Below, one piece after another: positions 1-5,481 of a stretch of DNA of 16,661 bases (position 1 is the stretch's first letter; every line of letters begins with the position of its first letter). Position numbers and translations under genes: made by a program. The notes beneath the pieces were generated by a model that did no database searches, had not been told where the DNA came from, and was given only the letters and a program-made list of their open reading frames with translations. This DNA is from DATDVC01 sp964601125. GTDB lineage: Bacteria > Patescibacteriota > Minisyncoccia > Phycocordibacterales > WO2-35-19. The stretch is from the NCBI GenBank assembly GCA_964601125.1, contig CAZRKB010000012.1, positions 1 through 16,661 of the forward strand, written 5' to 3'.

Positions 1-545
1 TAATCTCCAGTTTCAGTGTTGACGCGTATTGTGTCGCCTTCGTTTATAAATAGGGGAGCGTTTACCGATGCGCCAGTCTCTACTTTAACTACTTTGTTTC
101 CGCCTTGAGCTGTGTTGCCTTTAATTGCGGGAGGAGCTTCGGTGACTCTTAGCTCGATTTTAATTGGAAGTTTTACGCCAATTATTTTTTCATCAAACAA
201 TACAGCTTTGGCTACCGTATTTGCTTTTAAGAATTTTGCTCCTGGGCCTATCTGTTCGCCACTGAGGGGGAATCTTTTTGACTTGTCAGAGGTCTCATGG
301 AACCAATATTCTCCTTTTGATTCATAAATAAAATTTATATCTTTTGCTTCAAGATCAGCTTCCTCAGCTTTTTCGGATTGATGAAAAGAGTACTCGGTTA
401 CTCGGCCAGTGATGAGATTTTTAAGTTTTGTGGCGTTTACTGGTTTTCTTTGTTGCTTTCTAAAGACGTGAGCACTCAAAACCTCCCAAGGCTCATCTTG
501 GAAAATAATAAACTTGCCGACTGTAATTTCGTTGTATTCCAACAT
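1..545 (-). CDS. efp: Elongation factor P (3' end cut by window edge)
   Basis: EF-P binds the ribosome between the P and E sites and helps peptide-bond formation at polyproline stretches. The frame is open from ATG at 545 to the left edge (181 codons plus two bases). The translation shows the three-domain order: an N-terminal KOW-like domain (about residues 1-65, with 'TKLKNLITG'), a central OB domain (about 66-130), and a C-terminal OB domain with 'GNTAQGG' and 'GDTIRVNTETGDY', the usual EF-P ending. Only a few residues are missing. The tip loop reads 'FRKQQRKPVNATK'; aligned without gaps to E. coli EF-P, modified Lys34 falls on Gln32. The gene follows recA by 19 nt with no Shine-Dalgarno sequence, so it is probably co-transcribed from ftsK. 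Family assignment is firm; tip-loop function is inference. Confidence 0.93.
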   Translation of the reverse strand, partial: MLEYNEITVGKFIIFQDEPWEVLSAHVFRKQQRKPVNATKLKNLITGRVTEYSFHQSEKAEEADLEAKDINFIYESKGEYWFHETSDKSKRFPLSGEQIGPGAKFLKANTVAKAVLFDEKIIGVKLPIKIELRVTEAPPAIKGNTAQGGNKVVKVETGASVNAPLFINEGDTIRVNTETGD

Positions 546-564
546 AACGGGGCAAGTGTAGCAT

Positions 565-1599
565 TTACAATTCCTTTAGTCTACCTCGGATTTCTTTCAA
601 AATCTCACCCGAGAGTTTTTTATCTTCTTTAAGCATTTGTCGAGTGGCGTCGTAGCCTCGGCCGAGGGGAGTATCGCCATATTTATATGAAGCACCCGAT
701 TTTGAAATGATGCCAAGTTTTTCACCAAGTGCAATAATTTCACCTTCGCGCGAAATGCCCTCATTGAACATGATATCAAACTCAGTCTGTTTAAATGGAG
801 CGGCGACTTTGTTTTTTACTACCTTTACTCGCGTTCTGCCGCCCATGACTTCCTCACCTTTTTTAATTTGAGCGATTCTTCTTATGTCTAAACGAACAGA
901 AGTGTAGAATTTAAGAGCCTTGCCTCCGGGTGTGGTTTCTGGGTTTCCAAACATTACTCCGATCTGCATTCTTATTTGGTTTAGGAAAATGACCATGGTT
1001 TTGGATTTTGCTACTATGGCAGTGAGCTTTCTTAAAGCTTGTGACATGAGGCGTGCTTGTTTGCCTACGTGGTGGGCGCCCATTTCCCCCTCGATTTCAT
1101 CTTTTGGTGTTAGTGCAGCTACAGAATCAATCACGATTACGTCAATTTTGCCAGAGCGCACCAAAGACTCAACGATTTCAAGAGCTTGTTCGCCGTGATC
1201 AGGTTGGGAAATTAAGAGTTCATCAATTTTTACCCCGAGCCTTTTTGCATATTCCGGATCGAGGGCGTGCTCCGCATCTATAAATGCGCAGATACCTCCT
1301 TGCTTTTGTGCTTCTGCCACCACATGCAAGGCAAGAGTGGTTTTGCCACTTGATTCAGGTCCAAAAATTTCGATGATCCTACCTCTCGGCATACCACCAA
1401 CACCCAAGGCGGCGTCTAGTCCGATTGAGCCAGTGGGTATGACCCCGACATCAACTTTTGGGGCCTCGCCGAGAGTCATTATGCTGTCGTCCCCGAATTT
1501 TATTTTTATTTCTTTTATCGCATCTTGTACTTCGGAGCTATTTCTAACCCCCTTTTTTTCCTCAACATCTTTTTCTGCTACCTTTTCTTTTTTTGCCAT
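565..1599 (-). CDS. recA: RecA recombinase
   Basis: RecA forms ATP-dependent filaments on single-stranded DNA and drives homologous recombination and, where present, the SOS response. The 344-residue product is of normal length. Visible parts are Walker A 'GPESSGKTT' (about 80-88), 'DAEHALDPEYA' with the catalytic glutamate, Walker B 'VIVIDS' (about 154-159), the loop-1 region 'GEMGAHHVGKQARLMSQ', and the loop-2 region 'NQIRMQIGVMFGNPETTPGG' (about 207-226). I chose the ATG giving 'MAKKEKVAEKDV'; the frame stays open upstream to 1698, but that extension overlaps the neighbouring gene and is not RecA-like. The start lies 10 nt past the stop of the upstream membrane-protein gene. No Shine-Dalgarno sequence or separate promoter is obvious, so transcription probably comes from ftsK. 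No intein or frameshift is seen. Confidence 0.97.
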   Translation of the reverse strand: MAKKEKVAEKDVEEKKGVRNSSEVQDAIKEIKIKFGDDSIMTLGEAPKVDVGVIPTGSIGLDAALGVGGMPRGRIIEIFGPESSGKTTLALHVVAEAQKQGGICAFIDAEHALDPEYAKRLGVKIDELLISQPDHGEQALEIVESLVRSGKIDVIVIDSVAALTPKDEIEGEMGAHHVGKQARLMSQALRKLTAIVAKSKTMVIFLNQIRMQIGVMFGNPETTPGGKALKFYTSVRLDIRRIAQIKKGEEVMGGRTRVKVVKNKVAAPFKQTEFDIMFNEGISREGEIIALGEKLGIISKSGASYKYGDTPLGRGYDATRQMLKEDKKLSGEILKEIRGRLKEL

Positions 1600-1609
1600 T
1601 TTTTTAATG

Positions 1610-2032
1610 TTATTCCAAGATTTCCCCTTCACTTGAATTTTCTTTATAAACTGTGGTCGACGTACTTTGTTTGTAATAAATTTTTGCCGTTTTTTCAACT
1701 TCCTTTTTAAATCTATCTCTAGCTTTGATGCTGATTATGTTAAAACCTTCTGTGAGAAGCAATTTTTCCTCAAAAAATCCTTCAGTATTAACAAAAATTT
1801 GTCGTTCGTTCAAACTCAAAAAAGCTGTGTTTTGGGCTCGACCTCTTACCACTATAACATTTTCGTCTGTTTCTGTTTCGTATGCCAAAGGGTTAAAAAT
1901 TTCTATGGAGGGTCCAACTATGAGATGCTTCGCGTTAAATAATCCATAAATTACCAGTAACATTATCGCAGTAATAGCTAAAAAGCGTTTTAGATTAAAC
2001 CCAGAATCAATTTTGGGATTAAGAGAATTCAT
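1610..2032 (-). CDS. Single-pass membrane protein with Ig-like (glucodextranase-B-like) extracellular domain
   Basis: The 140-residue product has a short basic cytoplasmic start, one transmembrane helix (about residues 19-36, 'FLAITAIMLLVIYGLF'), then an outside domain of about 90 residues. That domain has the pattern of a small beta-sandwich: 'PSIEIFNPLAYETETDENVI', 'VVRGRAQNTAFLSLNERQIF', 'GFFEEKLLLTEGFNIISIKA'. This resembles the glucodextranase domain-B/bacterial Ig-like family, which usually mediates binding rather than catalysis. The ATG at 2032 overlaps the ftsK 3' end by 14 nt and the stop is 10 nt from recA, so it is a true operon member. A longer start (2059) would extend further into ftsK and is less likely. 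Function is unknown; a cell-surface or septal role beside FtsK is only inference. Confidence 0.8.
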   Translation of the reverse strand: MNSLNPKIDSGFNLKRFLAITAIMLLVIYGLFNAKHLIVGPSIEIFNPLAYETETDENVIVVRGRAQNTAFLSLNERQIFVNTEGFFEEKLLLTEGFNIISIKARDRFKKEVEKTAKIYYKQSTSTTVYKENSSEGEILE

Positions 2033-4199
2033 TTTCTTCGTCTTCTGTTTGTTCCACACCTCCTTCTCTCTTGATCAAAACCTCTCTAGGTTTTGCCCCA
2101 TCTCCAGGTCCTATTACTCCTTTTTCTTCTAATATATCTATCAATCTCGCGGCTCTAGCGTAACCCACCCGGAGCTTTCTTTGTAGGTAAGAAGTGGAAG
2201 CTTTCCCGGTGTTTATCACTACCTCTCTTGCGTCTTCGTATAAGTCATCTTCGCTGTCGCCATCGTCCATGCTGGATTCAAATATCGAATTTTTAGGCTG
2301 CTCAGCTTCAAAGTTTATATCACTCGGCAATTCTTCTTCTGAATTTTTAATTAAGTACTCGGTTACCTTTTTTACCTCTGCCTCTGAAATGTAAGGAGAC
2401 TGGAGTCTGATGGGTTTGGACATTTCTCCTGACATATAGAGCATGTCACCGGCGCCCATAAGCTTTTCTGCTCCGGCACTGTCAAGAATCGTTCGTGAGT
2501 CAAACTGAGAAGCGACTTGAAGTGCAATGCGCGCAGGGATATTAGCTTTAATTAGGCCCGTGATCACATTAACCGAAGGTCTCTGGGTCGATAGAATTAG
2601 ATGTATACCGACGGCCCGGCTCATTTGAGCCAATCTAACGATGGCCGCTTCAAGCTCTCTGGGGTAAGCCTGCATGATGTCGGCCAATTCATCTATGATA
2701 ACTACGATATACGGCATTATATCCAAAGCTCCTTCTTCCTTTGGTGCGCCAGATTTTCTAACTTTTTCTAAATATGGTGCAAGGATATTTTTGTGGTACG
2801 ACTCGATGTCTCTAGATTTATTTTGTTCTAAAACGTTGTAGCGCCTATCCATTTCTTTGGCAGCCCACTTTAGTGACATAATGGCTTTTTTGGCTTCCGT
2901 TATAACCGGTGTTAATAGGTGGGGAATTTTATTGTATTGAGTCAGTTCAACCCTTTTAGGGTCGATCATTATAAATTTTAAATTTTCAGGTGAATTTCGG
3001 AAGAGAAGTGAATTAATGATTGCGTGTATAGTGACCGATTTTCCGCTACCTGTGGTGCCAGCTATAAGTATGTGTGGCATTTTTGCAAGGTTGGAGAATA
3101 TTGCATTACCTGAAATGCTCTTGCCGAGAGCCATCATCAAAGGTTTTTCTGAGTTTGTGTATTCGCCCTGAGATAGAAGGGAGGCAAGGCCTACTGTAGT
3201 TTTTACAACGTTTGGTATTTCAATACCAACCAAAGACTTGCCTGGTATTGGCGCCTCTATTCTTACTGGATGAGCAGCGAGAGCAAGTTCCAAGTTATTT
3301 TGGAGGCCGAGTATTTTGGATAGCTTGACCCCTTCGGCCGGCTTAAGGGCGTATCTTGTTACTGATGGGCCTATAGATATTTCATCCATTTCGACTATTA
3401 TTCCAAAATTCTGCAACGTCCTCTTTATAATGTTTGCGTTTGCTTTTATGTCGCCAACTTCGGGTTTGCCACGATCTCTCTCAAGGAGAGATATTGGTGG
3501 AGGGGCAAATGGCTTAAGTAGTAGTGTGTTTTTGAAGATATTAAATTCGCCCTCCTCTGAGGCCAATGGTTTTTTAGAGGACGCAGATATTGCTGGCTGC
3601 ATCTTTTCTTTGTTGGAGTCCACTACTGGTTCTCCGTTGTTTAATACTCGAACCTCTTTTTTGGGGTCAACAGTTTCTACTTCGTCTTCATCTTTCTTTT
3701 TTCTAAAAAGATTAAGTATCACGGATGGATTTATGGAAGTATCAAACATTACAAGCAGGCTTATGATAATGAGAGCGCTTAAAATTACAGAAGTCGCATA
3801 ACTCTCAAAAAGTTTTACAAGTGGTGAGCGAATTATGTTTCCTATCCACCCACCGGATCCAGTGAAGGTTAGGTCTATGAGGGCTATAGAAGAAAAGAAG
3901 AACAAAAAAGTGCCAACCATCCTAGTAATGTCAAAAGAATGTTTTATTGATTTTGCGAACGATACAGATAGAAGAATTGAAACCAGAGGTATGAGGAAGT
4001 AGCCCCAACCAAGCAGCACTTTAAGTACTCTGTACACCCCACTGCCCACACTGCCAGCCATATTCATGGAGGCTAGTATTGAGAGTATGAACATTACAAA
4101 AAAAGAAACAGCAAAGATCCAGCTGACTGTCCCTTCCTTCAGAGTTGCCGGTTTGGAAGCAGAGTCTGAAGGTTCTTTTTTACTCTTTCTTCGTCCCAT
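2019..4199 (-). CDS. ftsK: FtsK/SpoIIIE DNA translocase
   Basis: FtsK is a septum-anchored hexameric motor that pumps chromosomal DNA during division. The 726-residue product has about four N-terminal transmembrane helices (about 25-155), a short acidic/proline-containing linker (about 165-250), the alpha/beta motor, and a C-terminal gamma winged helix (about 655-710, 'STSYLQRKLRVGYARAARLI'). Walker A is 'GTTGSGKS' (about 381-388) and Walker B 'VVIIDELAD' (about 499-507). 'QRPSVNVITGLIKANIPARI' and 'DSRTILDSAGAEKLMGAGDM' are family signatures. The linker is short compared with E. coli FtsK. I chose 'MGRRKSKKEP'; seven further in-frame residues upstream are possible. A TATTAT box lies 9 nt before this ATG, suggesting a leaderless transcript, and a CTGT-N8-ACAG palindrome lies about 60-80 nt upstream. 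It is the first gene of the minus-strand run. Confidence 0.96.
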   Translation of the reverse strand: MGRRKSKKEPSDSASKPATLKEGTVSWIFAVSFFVMFILSILASMNMAGSVGSGVYRVLKVLLGWGYFLIPLVSILLSVSFAKSIKHSFDITRMVGTFLFFFSSIALIDLTFTGSGGWIGNIIRSPLVKLFESYATSVILSALIIISLLVMFDTSINPSVILNLFRKKKDEDEVETVDPKKEVRVLNNGEPVVDSNKEKMQPAISASSKKPLASEEGEFNIFKNTLLLKPFAPPPISLLERDRGKPEVGDIKANANIIKRTLQNFGIIVEMDEISIGPSVTRYALKPAEGVKLSKILGLQNNLELALAAHPVRIEAPIPGKSLVGIEIPNVVKTTVGLASLLSQGEYTNSEKPLMMALGKSISGNAIFSNLAKMPHILIAGTTGSGKSVTIHAIINSLLFRNSPENLKFIMIDPKRVELTQYNKIPHLLTPVITEAKKAIMSLKWAAKEMDRRYNVLEQNKSRDIESYHKNILAPYLEKVRKSGAPKEEGALDIMPYIVVIIDELADIMQAYPRELEAAIVRLAQMSRAVGIHLILSTQRPSVNVITGLIKANIPARIALQVASQFDSRTILDSAGAEKLMGAGDMLYMSGEMSKPIRLQSPYISEAEVKKVTEYLIKNSEEELPSDINFEAEQPKNSIFESSMDDGDSEDDLYEDAREVVINTGKASTSYLQRKLRVGYARAARLIDILEEKGVIGPGDGAKPREVLIKREGGVEQTEDEENEFS

Positions 4200-4258
4200 A
4201 TAAACTAAATAATAACACACAACTTCAACTAATTTAAAAATCTAAAGCACCAGGCCCT

Positions 4259-4278
4259 ACCTGTGGCATAGGACAGGT
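4259..4278. promoter_or_regulatory. Perfect palindrome ACCTGT-N8-ACAGGT, LexA-like operator candidate
   Basis: The sequence ACCTGT-GGCATAGG-ACAGGT is a perfect 6-bp inverted repeat with an 8-nt spacer. Its core CTGT-N8-ACAG matches the E. coli-type LexA half-site arrangement, although the centre is not AT-rich as in strong E. coli boxes. It lies between ftsK and a divergent winged-helix regulator gene, so it could also be that regulator's own operator. E. coli ftsK has a LexA-repressed promoter, which makes the position suggestive. No LexA gene is visible in the window. Confidence 0.4.
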
Positions 4279-4344
4279 TTGACTGTGAGTAAAAGACATA
4301 ATAAGATGCCATTAAGGACTCAAAAAGACACCTAAATAGTAACA

Positions 4345-4373
4345 TTGACAATCTTGTCCCAATCGAGTATAAT
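4345..4373 (+). promoter_or_regulatory. Consensus sigma-70 promoter for the winged-helix regulator
   Basis: TTGACA at 4345-4350 and TATAAT at 4368-4373 match both consensus hexamers exactly, with the ideal 17-nt spacer. Transcription would start near 4380, giving a 5' leader of about 60 nt that contains a 20-codon ORF before the regulator start at 4441. Confidence 0.85.
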
Positions 4374-4385
4374 ATAAAGGACGTT

Positions 4386-4448
4386 ATGGATACAATAAAA
4401 GACAAAATAAGAGACATGTCGTTTAATACAGCCGTATTTTATGAATGA
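4386..4448 (+). CDS. Candidate 20-residue upstream ORF
   Basis: ATG at 4386 lies about 6 nt after the predicted transcription start and opens a 20-codon frame (MDTIKDKIRDMSFNTAVFYE) that ends at TGA 4446-4448. It overlaps the regulator start at 4441 by 8 nt in another frame. The layout is what translational coupling or a leader peptide would look like, and the neighbouring gene has no Shine-Dalgarno sequence of its own. It may be chance; no conservation could be tested. Confidence 0.3.
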   Translation: MDTIKDKIRDMSFNTAVFYE

Positions 4449-5178
4449 AATCGCAATAAAAAATAATGATTTTTCAAACATATACAATAAGTCGTACCGT
4501 TTGGTTGCGGCGATTTTTGCTATCTCTAATTTAATGGACAAAGAAGAGAATTTAAGAGACAAGATAAAAAATTCGTCTCTAAACCTGATGAGTCTATCGG
4601 TCGATTTAAAGGACACAAATTTTGCAGATGGCAGAAAACTTTTGGCTGAAGTTGAAAAGAACTCCCTGCTTCTTATGTCGATGTTAAACATAGCATCTAT
4701 GTCTGGGCTGATATCGAAAATGAATGGAGAAGTTGTCATGAAGGAATTCGAGAGTTTTATTTCCGAAATAAGGGAATTTGCCGGTAAGCTTGAGGGTGGC
4801 AAAAATATTTCCGTTAAAAATATACTTTCAGATCAAACTAATTTAGGGTCCGGCATCAGAGAGCCCAATCAGGAAGAAGTTGTGCTTAATGAAGGTGGTG
4901 TAGCTAAAAATAATTTTTATCAGAATCAATCGGTGGGTGCGCTGAATGAAAATAAAAAAGATTTGGGTGTAGGAAATGGACATAAAAGAAAAGACCTTCG
5001 CAGGAGTACGATATTTGAATTTATTAAAGTACATCCAAGTGTTAGCATAAAGGACATTGTTCCAAACATAGTCGGTTGTAGCGAAAAAACCGTACAAAGA
5101 GAGCTTATAAGCCTTATAAATGAAGGAAGAATAAAGAAAGTCGGGGAGAGGAGGTGGAGTAAGTATTCGACTCTGTAA
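4441..5178 (+). CDS. Winged-helix (DeoR-like) putative regulator with N-terminal helical domain
   Basis: The 245-residue product has two parts. Residues about 1-120 are predicted almost wholly helical, with heptad-like hydrophobic spacing ('YRLVAAIFAISNLMDKEENL', 'LLAEVEKNSLLLMSMLNIAS'), suggesting a helical bundle used for dimerisation or partner binding. After a polar linker (about 121-185), residues about 187-245 form a winged helix: 'RRSTIFEFIKVHPSVSIKDI', the recognition-helix region 'CSEKTVQRELISLINEGRI', and the wing 'KKVGERRWSKYSTL'. The DeoR-like wing and the divergent position next to ftsK suggest a DNA-binding regulator, perhaps acting on the palindrome at 4259-4278. The gene has a perfect consensus promoter and a short upstream ORF. 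No ligand or catalytic domain is visible and the target is unknown. Confidence 0.75.
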   Translation: MNEIAIKNNDFSNIYNKSYRLVAAIFAISNLMDKEENLRDKIKNSSLNLMSLSVDLKDTNFADGRKLLAEVEKNSLLLMSMLNIASMSGLISKMNGEVVMKEFESFISEIREFAGKLEGGKNISVKNILSDQTNLGSGIREPNQEEVVLNEGGVAKNNFYQNQSVGALNENKKDLGVGNGHKRKDLRRSTIFEFIKVHPSVSIKDIVPNIVGCSEKTVQRELISLINEGRIKKVGERRWSKYSTL

Positions 5179-5182
5179 TTTG

Positions 5183-5250
5183 CTGCGGCAAATCTTGGTA
5201 ATATTAGTTTCCTAGCCTCATTTTTATGAGAATACCAAGATCTGCCGCGG
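5183..5250 (+). repeat. Long imperfect inverted repeat just after the regulator gene
   Basis: The arms at 5185-5200 (GCGGCAAATCTTGGTA) and 5233-5248 (TACCAAGATCTGCCGC) are complementary at 15 of 16 positions; flanking bases may add two pairs including a G-U. The 32-nt loop holds a second hairpin (CTCAT 5217-5221 with ATGAG 5226-5230). It begins 5 nt after the regulator stop codon. It has no T-run after it, so it is not a classical intrinsic terminator; it could stabilise the 3' end or be a small dispersed palindromic element. Confidence 0.7.
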
Positions 5251-5270
5251 GATTGACTCTCGGGCTGAAA

Positions 5271-5376
5271 CGTGCAATCATGCACGGGTAACCGCACTTT
5301 TCCACAAGTCTCATTTGAGAGGCTTGCGGTTTAGCGGTAAAATTCGTGTTAACTCGACCTATTTGTTTCTTGTCGA
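5271..5376 (+). ncRNA. Candidate structured RNA region upstream of the S-layer-like gene
   Basis: Three more hairpins follow the 5183-5250 element: CGTGCA-ATCA-TGCACG (5271-5286, perfect), ACCGCA (5291-5296) with TGCGGT (5325-5330) enclosing TCTC-ATTT-GAGA (5309-5320), and TCGAC (5354-5358) with GTCGA (5372-5376). There is no plausible coding frame. The run could be a structured 5' leader or a separate small RNA. I do not recognise tmRNA, RNase P RNA, SRP RNA or a known riboswitch in it. Confidence 0.35.
5298..5306 (+). promoter_or_regulatory. DnaA-box match TTTTCCACA
   Basis: The site fits the degenerate DnaA-box consensus TTWTNCACA and lies about 175 nt upstream of the S-layer-like gene, inside the enclosed region of a hairpin. 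It is one of three such matches in the window, all on the plus strand and all intergenic. Confidence 0.3.
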
Positions 5377-5399
5377 TTACAGAAGCAGATGAGGTTTAG

Positions 5400-5428
5400 T
5401 TGAAAAAATTAGTAATTATTAAATTAAT
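5400..5428 (+). promoter_or_regulatory. Possible promoter of the S-layer-like gene
   Basis: TTGAAA at 5400-5405 and ATTAAT at 5423-5428 are separated by 17 nt in a very AT-rich stretch. The -35 is good and the -10 weak. Transcription would start near 5436. A five-codon ORF (ATG 5450 to TAA 5467) preceded by GGAG at 5440-5443 would lie in the leader, just before the main gene. Confidence 0.35.
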
Positions 5429-5481
5429 AGTTTATTGTCGGAGTTTTTCATGAAAATTTTAAAATAAAAGTGGAAACTCTG

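Noticed and set aside
3316..3801. 161-codon open frame on the plus strand
   Set aside because: It lies wholly inside ftsK on the opposite strand and its translation is Ser/Leu-rich with no domain; a shadow of the ftsK coding frame.
4332..4802. 156-codon open frame on the minus strand
   Set aside because: It overlaps the start of the winged-helix gene and its perfect promoter; low-complexity Ser/Phe/Ile translation without a recognisable domain.
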